Below, in pieces: positions 17,549 to 26,698 of a stretch of DNA of 64,000 nucleotides. The stretch is from Cytomitobacter sp965233535 (GTDB lineage: Bacteria > Pseudomonadota > Alphaproteobacteria > CAJXXZ01 > 1604HC). The notes under the pieces are model-generated. The model was not told the origin of the DNA and ran no database searches. It saw only the letters and a program-made list of their open reading frames with translations. Made by a program: the position numbers and the translations under genes. The stretch covers positions 1 through 64,000 of the forward strand of contig OZ247489.1 in the NCBI GenBank assembly GCA_965233535.1, written 5' to 3'. Position 1 is the first letter of the stretch; every line of letters starts with the position of its first letter.

Positions 17549-19768
17549 ATGACAAAAAACTGTACTATCGGTGGCGCAGATATAATTCTTAGAGATGATC
17601 TAATCACTACACAAGCAGATGGAAGCGTACTTGTTAAGCATGGAAACACATCAGTTTTATGCACAGTTTGTGTTGGAGACTGGGATTTTGATTCTTCTTA
17701 TTTACCTTTACAAGTAATGTATCAAGAGAGAGCTTATGCTGCTGGAAAAATTCCTGGTGGATTTTTGAAACGAGAAAATAAAAGTGATAAAGAAGCTCTT
17801 ATATCAAGAATGATAGATAGAGCATTAAGACCTTCTATTGATCAATCTTATAGATTTAAAGTGCAAGTGATTTGTACAGTTTTAGAGCATGATAGCAACT
17901 ATTATACTGACATACTTTCTATTATAGGTAGTTCAGTTGCATTACAAATTGCTGGAGTTCCATGTGTTCCTATGTCCGCATATAAAATGAGTTGGAATGG
18001 ATCTGAATGGAGTTTTGGAAAATCAAAGAAAAGCAAACATAATGTTACCTTAGCTATGTCAGCTCAAGGATTAACAATGTTTGATTGCTATGGAGAGTCA
18101 ATTAAACGCTCTATTTTGTCTGAGGGAATTCATTCTGCAATAGGACAGTTAAACTCTGTTTTTGAAATGACAAACTCATTTGTTCAAAGCAGAAGAAAAG
18201 AGATGAAAGTAGCTCCTGTTACTGAAACTCAAAATATTTCTTTAAATACAGAAATGATAATTGAAAAACTTAAGCAAAACAAAAGCACATCAGTAGAAAA
18301 AGAAAATTTCCTATCTAAATGGAATAATAAATTCGAAGGTGAAATTAAGTGGAATCAAATCATGAGAGCCATTGCAAGAAATCAATTGATTTGGTCTGGA
18401 ATTCGATTTGATGGAAGATCATTTTCTGATTTAAGAAAAATGTCTTTTAGCAGTGGAATCTTAAGCTCTACAAATGGTAGTGCACTTTATAGCAAAGAGA
18501 AGACTCAAGTTCTTGCTTCTGTAACTTTTGGAAATCCAGAAGATGCTCAAACAGTTGAAACTTTAGGTGGAACTTATAAGGATAAATTTATTTTTCACTA
18601 TGCTTTTGACCCTTACGCATGTGGTGATTTAAAGAAAATATGTGTATCTAGAAGAGATATAGGACATGGTAATTTAGCTAAAAGATCTATAAAGCCATTA
18701 TTAAATGGAAGATTAGACAAAGTGTGTAGAATTGTTTCTGATGTAATGAGTTCTGATGGATCTTCTTCAATGGGTAGTGTATGTGCTGCTTATTTGGCAA
18801 TGCGTAATGCAAATATGAGCATTGAACCTGTTGCAGGAATATCTGTAGGATTAATCTTAGACGGATATAGACATTACTTAATGATGGATATAAACGCAAA
18901 AGAAGATGCATGGGGAGACATGGATCTAAAGATTGCTGGAACAAAGAATGGAATCACATCTATACAAATGGATATAAAAGTTCCATGGATTTCTATCAAT
19001 GTATTTGAAGATGCAATGAACTTTGGAATGCAAGGTGTGAAACAAATTATCAATATGTATCCTGCTCAAAAATCACAAGACGATCATGAAAGCGAAAGCT
19101 CTCGAAGTGATAAATCTCAAGATAAAAATGAAAGATCTAAAAATAAGAGCGAAAACTCTAAAAGTGATAGCTTTAGAAATGAAAGATCTCAAAACAAAAG
19201 TGATAGAGATAAAAAGTCAGAGAAGCATGATAAAAAATCTAAAGATGTAGAATCTGAGTTCAAACAAGCTAGAAAAGATAAAAGTGATGTGGATTCAGAT
19301 TCAAGATCTAATAAATCAAATAAGTCTCAAAATATAGAGCCTGAGAAATCTGATAGTATAGAAACCAGAAGTGAATTTGAAACATTTGTTAAAATATCTG
19401 TAGAGAAATCTATAATTCCAGTATTAATTGGAAGAAAAGGTGTTACAATTAATGAAATTTCTGACACTGCAGGTGTGAGCATCGATATAGACAAGCAAGT
19501 TAATACAGTTAAAGTTAATGGCGATATGCAAAATATCAATCATGCTTTAGCTCAAATTTTTGCATTACTTAAAGGTGAAGAAAAAGTGGATTTTGCAGAA
19601 GTAATTAAAGTAGCAAAGGATAAATTAAAAGTAAGAACATATGAAGGAAAAGATAAAAGCGCTACTTGGACTAATGATGTAGATATCCAAGTTGGAGATT
19701 TAATAAAACTGTCTGTAGGAAAATTCAACAGACTTAGCTACTTAACTACTGTATCTATTTCAGACTAA
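17549..19768 (+). CDS. pnp: Polynucleotide phosphorylase with a charged low-complexity insertion
   Basis: PNPase degrades RNA 3' to 5' using phosphate. Two RNase PH domains are intact: QERAYAAGKIPGGFLKREN in the first; SRRDIGHGNLAKRSIKPLL, SDGSSSMGSVCAAYLAMRN and AWGDMDLKIAGTKNGITSI in the second. The KH domain is IIPVLIGRKGVTINEI. Between the second PH domain and KH (about residues 507-615) lies a Ser/Lys/Asp/Glu-rich stretch of about 100 residues with no parallel in ordinary PNPase. The C-terminal S1 domain is degenerate and lacks the usual glycine pattern. Length 739. Confidence 0.95.
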   Translation: MTKNCTIGGADIILRDDLITTQADGSVLVKHGNTSVLCTVCVGDWDFDSSYLPLQVMYQERAYAAGKIPGGFLKRENKSDKEALISRMIDRALRPSIDQSYRFKVQVICTVLEHDSNYYTDILSIIGSSVALQIAGVPCVPMSAYKMSWNGSEWSFGKSKKSKHNVTLAMSAQGLTMFDCYGESIKRSILSEGIHSAIGQLNSVFEMTNSFVQSRRKEMKVAPVTETQNISLNTEMIIEKLKQNKSTSVEKENFLSKWNNKFEGEIKWNQIMRAIARNQLIWSGIRFDGRSFSDLRKMSFSSGILSSTNGSALYSKEKTQVLASVTFGNPEDAQTVETLGGTYKDKFIFHYAFDPYACGDLKKICVSRRDIGHGNLAKRSIKPLLNGRLDKVCRIVSDVMSSDGSSSMGSVCAAYLAMRNANMSIEPVAGISVGLILDGYRHYLMMDINAKEDAWGDMDLKIAGTKNGITSIQMDIKVPWISINVFEDAMNFGMQGVKQIINMYPAQKSQDDHESESSRSDKSQDKNERSKNKSENSKSDSFRNERSQNKSDRDKKSEKHDKKSKDVESEFKQARKDKSDVDSDSRSNKSNKSQNIEPEKSDSIETRSEFETFVKISVEKSIIPVLIGRKGVTINEISDTAGVSIDIDKQVNTVKVNGDMQNINHALAQIFALLKGEEKVDFAEVIKVAKDKLKVRTYEGKDKSATWTNDVDIQVGDLIKLSVGKFNRLSYLTTVSISD

Positions 19769-19910
19769 ATAGATCTAATTTTCTATAAATCAACTTCAAA
19801 TAAATATTAGCATAAATTCAAATTTGAAATTTAAAAATATTACTGTAAAAATCAAAAAACAAACTTCACTATAAATTCAAACTTAACATTCAAAAAAGCT
19901 GCTTTTAAAG

Positions 19911-20132
19911 TTAAAAATCTTGATCATAGAAATACTTAGCCCATAAACTACTTATAAGCGGAACTGTAATTAAAGAAGTGCATAGAAGAATGAAATTCAT
20001 GTAAGTTATATGGCATATTAAGTAAGACCAAAAGGCAAACCAAGCAAAAGTTGAAGCATGCAATAAGTAGAATTTATCATTCCATTTGTACATACAAAAA
20101 ATCATAAGACATACACTAATATAAGTCAGCAT
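19911..20132 (-). CDS. Hypothetical small membrane protein (73 aa)
   Basis: Two hydrophobic segments (TFAWFAFWSYLICHITYM and FILLCTSLITVPLISS) and an acidic end YFYDQDF. No family recognised. The upstream sequence supports a real gene: TTTGCA, a 17-nt spacer, a perfect TATAAT, then 5 nt and the ATG, the same arrangement as at several other genes here. It would be translated from a leaderless mRNA. Confidence 0.5.
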   Translation of the reverse strand: MLTYISVCLMIFCMYKWNDKFYLLHASTFAWFAFWSYLICHITYMNFILLCTSLITVPLISSLWAKYFYDQDF

Positions 20133-20252
20133 GCTTGATTATAAGCCATATAGTTATATGTGCAAACCATATTACAATTTACGTGTTGAGCTGTATTTTA
20201 TATACAACAATTCGATTTAGCTATTTTCTTATTTATATAAAAAGAATGAATT

Positions 20253-21251
20253 TTATTTATTTAAAGCTTTGGTTAAAACAGGTAAATCTGTCAATCTCTT
20301 TGCGATGTCTAAGAATGTATGGCTAAAGCCATTCATGTTGATATAATTGATGTTCAAAGATTTTAAGAATATACCAGCTAATTTCTCTATAATCAGTAAA
20401 GGATATTCTCTCAAATGTTCATGCGCTATGATATTCACTTCAGCGAGACTATATGTGGATAGTTTCAACATCTCTCTAATATTAGATTCTGTAAAAATGC
20501 ATATATCATTTGTGCTAGTCAGTGAGTTAAGAGCATGGGAATATGCTACATGATCCATATTAGCTTTGCCAAGTAATTTAGCTATAATTTCTTCATCTTT
20601 GAAAGCAGTGCTTGCATCTCCTAACAGTCCACTTCCTCCATTATTCATAATAGCCTCTAATTCATTTCTGAAACTTTGGAATACATAGGACAAAGAAAAT
20701 AATGCAATAAAATTTGGAATTTTTCCATCTTCACCTAAATAATCTAATGTTTGATTAAAAATAGCATGATATTTAAAGATATCCTTTTCATTGCTATAAA
20801 ATGAATGTTCATTAACACCTTGTTGGTTATAATTTTCATATTCTTCAATGCATTTAAAAACAAAAGCGTGCATTTCAAGTAAATCTCTTGAACTCTTGAA
20901 CCCTGATACCTTAGTCAGCACATCCATATCAAAAAAGTTTAACCTTTGTGAGCTTAAGATACTTGACTCTTCTTCTGTTACCTCTTCGCCAAATCTTTGC
21001 TTATCAATAAGAATATTTAGCCCTCTCATAATCATGGTGTTTTGTTCACTAAAAACCCATGGGCATCTAATTATATTATCATTCAGGCATTTAGATACAG
21101 CTTGATCAAATTCTTGTGATTGATCAGTTATAGTTGCATCATCTGCAATAACTTCAGTAGATTTTAAATATGCAATTTCTTTTGTTGTAATTGGTGATGG
21201 AGTTGCGTTTAATAATGATACAACCCCAAAAGTAAATAATAATTTCTTCAT
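20253..21251 (-). CDS. Secreted protein, family B (member B1)
   Basis: No known family. Signal peptide MKKLLFTFGVVSLLNATPS followed by the family motif PITTKEIAYLKSTEVIADDA. The middle block is KYHAIFNQTLDYLGEDGKIP then NFIALFSLSYVF, and the C-terminal block LLIIEKLAGIFLKSLNINYI ends in ALNK. Its upstream 100 bases are the reverse complement of those before B4 at 26699. A TAAGAT box ends 6 nt before the ATG. Function unknown; the signal implies export. Confidence 0.72.
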   Translation of the reverse strand: MKKLLFTFGVVSLLNATPSPITTKEIAYLKSTEVIADDATITDQSQEFDQAVSKCLNDNIIRCPWVFSEQNTMIMRGLNILIDKQRFGEEVTEEESSILSSQRLNFFDMDVLTKVSGFKSSRDLLEMHAFVFKCIEEYENYNQQGVNEHSFYSNEKDIFKYHAIFNQTLDYLGEDGKIPNFIALFSLSYVFQSFRNELEAIMNNGGSGLLGDASTAFKDEEIIAKLLGKANMDHVAYSHALNSLTSTNDICIFTESNIREMLKLSTYSLAEVNIIAHEHLREYPLLIIEKLAGIFLKSLNINYINMNGFSHTFLDIAKRLTDLPVLTKALNK

Positions 21252-21347
21252 AAACTAATCTTAACATAAAATAAAGATTTCTGAACACTGCCATAATAGA
21301 GCTTTGTATTTTTGTTGCATAGATATAATAAAGTTTGGTGAGAAGTT

Positions 21348-22319
21348 TTACTTATTCAAAGCTTTGATTAAAACAGGGAAATTTGTATATTTAGTAGCAT
21401 ATTCTAGAAATTCAGGGCTAAAGCCACCGATATTGATATGATTTATATTTAGATGTTTTAGAAATTTCTCAGCTAACTTTTCTATTACAAGTTCATAGTA
21501 ATATTTTGTGCCATGACCATCGGAAAAATAAGCTTCGGCTATTAATTTGTCTATTTCATTAGGACCATTATTTAATGCTATTGTAGCAAAAGTAGATATT
21601 TTCCATCTCATATATTGCCATGAATCTTTTTTAATATTAGGTCCATCGAATAACTTTATAATATCTTCATCGTTATTAAAAGCCTTATGTAAAATTTCTT
21701 TATCTTCCAATATAGATGCAACATCTCCAAACACATCATGTATAGGAACAGAGTAATTTGTAATAAGATCTTCAAACTTATTTTTGAATTCTTCTAATAA
21801 ATATAACAAAGAAAATAATGCAATAAAATTTGGAATCTCTCCCATGTTTTTTGCCATCCAATCTGATGTGCTATTAAAAATAGCATGATATTGGTACGGA
21901 ACATTTATGTTGTTAGTGCTAAATGTTATAGATTCACCATTTTTATACATATTAAATTCATTAATACATTTTTGTATAAAAGGAATTACTTCACCTAAAA
22001 AATCTTCTGTAGAATGATTTCCTCTATAAACTGAAGGATATAGTATTTTTATCAAACGCTGTAGTTTTTTCTTGGGATTCACCCCATGAATTAGGTGATC
22101 TTCTACTGATGGAAATAAATTCAACATACCTTGCAAATCAGGTTCAGTGGTGACATTCCAATTATATACTTCTTTATCAAAATCTTGTGATTGATCAGTT
22201 ATATTAGCAGTAGCTGAAATCACATCAGTAGATTTCAAATGTTCAATTTCTTCTGTTGTAATTGGTGATGGAGTTGCATTTAATAATGATATAAAACTTA
22301 ATATATATAGTATTTTCAT
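21348..22319 (-). CDS. Secreted protein, family B (member B2)
   Basis: Family B paralogue (323 aa) with signal MKILYILSFISLLNATPSP and motif ITTEEIEHLKSTDVISATAN. Its C-terminal block (IEKLAEKFLKHLNIN, GGFSPEFLEYATKYTNFP) is almost identical to that of the broken B3 copy on the other arm. A TACAAT box ends 5 nt before the ATG. It forms the inner gene of the left inverted arm. Function unknown. Confidence 0.72.
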   Translation of the reverse strand: MKILYILSFISLLNATPSPITTEEIEHLKSTDVISATANITDQSQDFDKEVYNWNVTTEPDLQGMLNLFPSVEDHLIHGVNPKKKLQRLIKILYPSVYRGNHSTEDFLGEVIPFIQKCINEFNMYKNGESITFSTNNINVPYQYHAIFNSTSDWMAKNMGEIPNFIALFSLLYLLEEFKNKFEDLITNYSVPIHDVFGDVASILEDKEILHKAFNNDEDIIKLFDGPNIKKDSWQYMRWKISTFATIALNNGPNEIDKLIAEAYFSDGHGTKYYYELVIEKLAEKFLKHLNINHINIGGFSPEFLEYATKYTNFPVLIKALNK

Positions 22320-22475
22320 GACTTATTGTATCGTAAATTAACTAAAGCACAAGCAACGCATATGGCAAGTAATTAGCAAATTTAAGTGTTTAAGGTTTGA
22401 TTATAGATAAGTAATATTTGTGATTTTTTATGAAATGGTTGATTTGTAGAAATGATCAATCAAATAGTTTGCAAT

Positions 22476-22817
22476 TTAACTTTCAACATCTTTCCTAAAA
22501 GTTTCATCCATATACAATTCTCTTAATTTATCCATTCGTTCTGCTTCTTTATCTATATGAAATCTTAGAGTTGGTAAATATTTTGCATTCCAATCTTTTT
22601 TTATAGAATGTCTGATGACCATTTCTGATTCTTGTAATTTAACTAAATTTTTCAAATCATCTGTTTGACAGTATATATCTGCATATTTGAAATCTTTACT
22701 TAATTTTGCGTATGTTAAAGTACAAATATTTCCATGTAAATTCCAAATCTCTCGTGTAAGCATTTTAAGAAGATTATGAGCTAATCGTTCATTTCTTTGA
22801 TATGGTTTATTATGCAT
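22476..22817 (-). CDS. rbfA: Ribosome-binding factor A
   Basis: RbfA helps 16S rRNA 5'-end maturation and cold adaptation. The protein has the KH-like family pattern: QRNERLAHNLLKMLTREIW at the start, CTLTYAKLSKDFKYADIYC in the middle and the hallmark YLPTLRFHIDKEAERMDKL. ATG 22817 is chosen (113 aa), with a GTG at 22832 as alternative. In many bacteria rbfA directly precedes truB. Here it is about 3 kb after pnp and inverted, inside the segment flanked by the inverted arms. Confidence 0.9.
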   Translation of the reverse strand: MHNKPYQRNERLAHNLLKMLTREIWNLHGNICTLTYAKLSKDFKYADIYCQTDDLKNLVKLQESEMVIRHSIKKDWNAKYLPTLRFHIDKEAERMDKLRELYMDETFRKDVES

Positions 22818-22869
22818 GGCTAATTCTAACACCTTAACCTATGAATGGATATGTTTTATAATAACGTAT

Positions 22870-23532
22870 ATGTTTTGGAAAAGTTGTTTGGCTGCGTGCT
22901 GTGGTTTTATGTTTGCAGATACTGGTATCGGGGTTTCAGTAGGGTTAAAAGATAATCAACAATCTGTTTTATTGAGCAAATCTTCAAATTATCAAATGAA
23001 TTCTAACTATAACTATAACTTATGTTTGTCAGCTACTAATTGGCGTAAATTAAATACTGGTGTATTTATTGGTGGAGATATTAATATTGGCTTTGCAAAT
23101 AAAACATTGAATTATAAAGATGATGAAATTGACTGCAAAATCACAAATAACAATATCAATTTTGAAGTTTTTGCTAAGCTTGGTTTTGGAAGCAGTAAAT
23201 TTAAAGTCTACTTTGCCCCTGGTTTTTGTGTGACAAAATTCATTCCAACAATTTCATATAAAACAACTAATAATAATGTTTCAGAGATGAAAACAATTAA
23301 ATTTGAACAAAAAAATCTCTTAATTCCATTTGCAGCATTTAAATCTGGGATCTCTTTTGCAATTCATCCTAAACTTAGTCTAGATTTAGGATATACAATA
23401 GCGATTACAAACAAGCAGAAATTAGAAAGTAGTGCTTTTGGAAATCCACTTTCTAATTTTGATAAACAATTTTTTAAATTTAAACCAGCTGTTAGTCATA
23501 TAAGTATAGGTTGTCACTATAGGATTCAATAA
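22870..23532 (+). CDS. Outer-membrane beta-barrel protein
   Basis: Signal peptide MFWKSCLAACCGFMFA followed by about 200 residues with alternating polar and hydrophobic strands separated by Asn-rich turns (KSSNYQMNSNYNYNLCLS, GVFIGGDINIGFANKT, FEVFAKLGFGSSKFKVYFAP, LSLDLGYTIAITNK). The final strand is HISIGCHYRI. This fits an 8-stranded opacity/OmpX-like porin-fold surface protein. No close family can be named. The ATG at 22870 is chosen because it gives a proper signal peptide. The stop overlaps the ftsK start by one base (TAATG). Confidence 0.7.
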   Translation: MFWKSCLAACCGFMFADTGIGVSVGLKDNQQSVLLSKSSNYQMNSNYNYNLCLSATNWRKLNTGVFIGGDINIGFANKTLNYKDDEIDCKITNNNINFEVFAKLGFGSSKFKVYFAPGFCVTKFIPTISYKTTNNNVSEMKTIKFEQKNLLIPFAAFKSGISFAIHPKLSLDLGYTIAITNKQKLESSAFGNPLSNFDKQFFKFKPAVSHISIGCHYRIQ

Positions 23533-25298
23533 TGATTTTTAAAAGCATATTTGCAATTTCATCGTTTAGCTACATGATTTATTTCTTATTTTTAAATTGG
23601 AATTCTCCTAATTACTTAGATTCATATTATTCATTTTTCGGATTATCAATTTTGTGCATTCCATTCATTTTTCACCTAAAATTACATATTGTTCCTTTGC
23701 TTTTAATAGTCAGCAAACTATTGCATATCTTAAACCTAGATGGTGGAATGTTTAGTATTATTAATAATAAGGTTTTTTCACAATTTATATATTGGATAAT
23801 CATAGCATCATATTCAAGTTTATATTTATACAAACGCTGGAAAGCACCAAAAACTCAACAAATCAAACAAAAGAAAGTTGTAAAAAAATCTGCGAAAAAG
23901 ACATTTAATTCCTCATTTAATTTACCAAAAATTGCATTTTTAGTTAGTATAAAAGCAAAGAAGAGTGAAAGCATTTCACGTGAAATATTAGAAAAAGTAT
24001 TACAAGAATTTAAAATAGAAGGAAAGTTATTTAATCAACATAATGGTCCAGTTGTTACGCTTTTTGAATTTGAACCTGCTCCAGGTATCAAGGCTTCCAG
24101 TATAATAAGTTTATCTGAAGATATAGCACGTTCTACAGAATCACTTTCTGCACGTATTTCTGCAATCCCAGGTAAAAACCTACTTGGAATAGAATTACCA
24201 AACAAAATTAGAAGCACAATACATTTACGTGATGTTCTTGATTCCAATGAATTTAATAACAATAATTGTAACTTGCCTCTAGCTTTAGGCTGTGATATTA
24301 CTGGAAATCCTGTAGTAGTAGATTTAACACAAATGCCGCATTTACTTGTATCTGGAACCACTGGATCAGGAAAATCTGTTGCAATGCACAGTATGATTTT
24401 ATCTTTACTTTATTCTAAAGATCCTGATGAATGTAAATTTATTTTGGTTGATCCAAAAATGCTTGAGTTATCTGTTTACAATGGAATTCCACATTTGCTT
24501 ACTCCAGTTGTGACAAATCCAAAAGATGCTGTTCAAGTCTTAAAATGGGCTGTTCAAGAAATGGAACGTAGATATAGATTGCTTTCTGAGGTAGAAGTGA
24601 GAAATATTGCTAGCTTTAATGAAAAAATACAAAAAAGCTCTTTTGTTGCAAAAACAGATCAAAAGTATGAGAAAATTCCATATTTAGTGATAATTGTTGA
24701 TGAAATGGCTGATTTAATGTTGACTGCTGGAAAGGAAATTGAAGTTTCTGTACAGCGTTTAGCGCAAATGGCTCGTGCTGCTGGAATTCATATTATTATG
24801 GCCACACAACGTCCATCTGTAGATGTTATTACTGGAACTATTAAATCAAACTTTCCTGTTAGAATTACATTTCAACTTGCATCTAAAATCGATAGTCGAA
24901 CAATTATGGGTGACAATAGTGGAGCTGAGCAACTTTTGGGTAAGGGAGATATGCTTTATCTTTCACCAGGTCGACCGACAACCAGAATCCAAGCTCCTTT
25001 TGTTTCTGATGATGAAGTTCAATCTGTTACTACATTCTTAAAAGAGCAACGAGAGCCAGTATATATTGAATTACATGTAAAAGATCATTCTGTTGATACG
25101 CAAGATAATGATGATCCAATGTATACTAAGGCTGTTCAAGTTGTGATGAGGGATAAAAAGGTCTCAATTAGCTATATTCAGCGTCAACTACAAATTGGTT
25201 ACAATAGAGCAGCTCGTATTGTTGAATCTATGGAAGAACATGGGATAGTAAGCAAGGCAGACCGAACTGGAAAACGTGAAATTTTAATCAATGTTTAA
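23532..25298 (+). CDS. ftsK: DNA translocase FtsK, compact form
   Basis: FtsK pumps DNA at the division septum and activates dimer resolution. The first 110 residues hold about four hydrophobic segments, and a short basic linker follows. The motor has Walker A GTTGSGKSVAMHSM, Walker B YLVIIVDEMADLM and the motif ATQRPSVDVITGTIKSNFP. The gamma winged helix is SISYIQRQLQIGYNRAARIV. At 588 residues it lacks the long Pro/Gln-rich linker of E. coli FtsK. Confidence 0.96.
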   Translation: MIFKSIFAISSFSYMIYFLFLNWNSPNYLDSYYSFFGLSILCIPFIFHLKLHIVPLLLIVSKLLHILNLDGGMFSIINNKVFSQFIYWIIIASYSSLYLYKRWKAPKTQQIKQKKVVKKSAKKTFNSSFNLPKIAFLVSIKAKKSESISREILEKVLQEFKIEGKLFNQHNGPVVTLFEFEPAPGIKASSIISLSEDIARSTESLSARISAIPGKNLLGIELPNKIRSTIHLRDVLDSNEFNNNNCNLPLALGCDITGNPVVVDLTQMPHLLVSGTTGSGKSVAMHSMILSLLYSKDPDECKFILVDPKMLELSVYNGIPHLLTPVVTNPKDAVQVLKWAVQEMERRYRLLSEVEVRNIASFNEKIQKSSFVAKTDQKYEKIPYLVIIVDEMADLMLTAGKEIEVSVQRLAQMARAAGIHIIMATQRPSVDVITGTIKSNFPVRITFQLASKIDSRTIMGDNSGAEQLLGKGDMLYLSPGRPTTRIQAPFVSDDEVQSVTTFLKEQREPVYIELHVKDHSVDTQDNDDPMYTKAVQVVMRDKKVSISYIQRQLQIGYNRAARIVESMEEHGIVSKADRTGKREILINV

Positions 25299-25454
25299 AT
25301 AGCAATCTTTGATAGATCTGATAATTTAATATATTTTCAACACTTAATTCAAAACAAAAAATCACAAATATTACTTATCTATAATCAAACCTCAAACACT
25401 TGATTTTGCTTGCTATATGAGTTGTGTTTTAGTTGATTTACGATACAATGGGTC

Positions 25455-26603
25455 ATGAAAATACTATATATATTAAGTTTTATATCATTATTACATGCAA
25501 CTCCATCACCGATTACAACAGAAGAAATTGAGCATCTAAAATCTACTGGTGTAATTTCAGCTACTTCAAATATAACTGATGAATCCAGGGATTTTGATAA
25601 AGCTGTATCCGAAATGTGGAGTGATGATTTTATTATTGGTATACAAAATAACCTTGAAGCTGCTAAACAATTACAGAGCAAACTCATAACAAAAGTAAGT
25701 GAATTGCAAAATAATCTTACAAAAGCACTAAAATTAGAGGAAGAAATAGAAATATATAATAATAAATAGAGTTATGGATGCTTTTTTTGATAAAAAGCAT
25801 AAAGGATTACTATATAGCGTCGCTTTCTTTTGTGAGAGCGAAGAAAAAGTTAAAGCACGTAGTGCATTATCATATAGTTGCGTTATGTCTTATGAAATAA
25901 TGGATATAAAAAAATTGCAAACATTAAAAATAACATTAGTGATCTTAAAGTAGTATTAGACTCTGTGGATGCTCAATTTCCTTTATCTACAATTGAAGAG
26001 TTTGTTTTTACATGTGTGACAGAATATAAAAACTACAAACAAGAAGATGTTAATCACTGCTCATTTCATAGTGATAAATCTGATGTTTTTAAATATCATG
26101 CTATTTTTAATCAAACATTAGATTATTTAGGTGAAGATGGGAAAATTCCAAATTTTATTGCATTATTTTCTTTATCCTATTTGTTACAAGAGTTTAAAAG
26201 TGAGCTTGTAAAGATTTTTGATAAACGTACTAAAAGTAGTATATTTGGAAAGGTATGTGGAGATATTTTTGCTATATTAAACAATAAGAACGTTATATCT
26301 AGAATTCATGATGGCAGCCAATATCAGAGTGATTTTACGACAAATCATATGGTAAGACATAGTTATATACAACGTATGGTATTAAAGTCTTGTACAAGCG
26401 ATTTAGGAGGATGGAAGTTGCATATAAAAGAGGAGCATAACATAGGAAACTACTATGAACTTGTAATAGAAAAGTTAGCTGAGAAATTTCTAAAACATTT
26501 GAATATAAATTATATCAACATTGGTGGTTTTAGTCCTGAATTTTTAGAATATGCTACTAAATATACAAATTTCCCTATTTTAATCAAAGCTTTGAATAAG
26601 TAA
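25455..26603 (+). pseudogene. Broken secreted protein, family B (member B3)
   Basis: The signal and first 104 codons (MKILYILSFISLLHATPSPI, then TTEEIEHLKSTGVISATSN) stop at 25769. The homologous C-terminal part reopens in another frame from about 25940 to 26603 with KYHAIFNQTLDYLGEDGKIP, IEKLAEKFLKHLNINYI and ALNK. Alignment with B4 shows one frame change near the ATATATAATAATAAA stretch around 25750. A second lies at a run of seven A around 25911-25917. It could be a decayed gene, a homopolymer phase switch, or a sequencing error. The promoter box TTGTGT-16-TACAAT and 5-nt spacing to ATG remain. Confidence 0.8.
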
Positions 26604-26698
26604 AACTTCTCACCAAACTTTATTATATCTACACAATAAAATAAAAAGCTCTATTATGGCAGTGTTCAGAAATCTTTATTTTATGTTAAGATTAGTTT

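Larger units (their letters stand above)
20253..22429. repeat. Left arm of a large inverted duplication
   Basis: B1 and B2 with their spacers lie in inverted orientation to B3 and B4 (25356-27844). Non-coding parts match as reverse complements. The spacer at about 21240-21340 mirrors 26603-26705 (AATCTTTATTTTATGTTAAG). The segment at 22320-22429 mirrors 25356-25454 (CACAAATATTACTTATCTAT). Similarity begins at a run of A before ATCACAAATATT on both sides. Confidence 0.8.

Noticed and set aside
20135..20326. 63-residue plus-strand frame
   Set aside because: It overlaps the 3' end of family B1 on the other strand and the promoter region of the small membrane gene, with no supporting signal.
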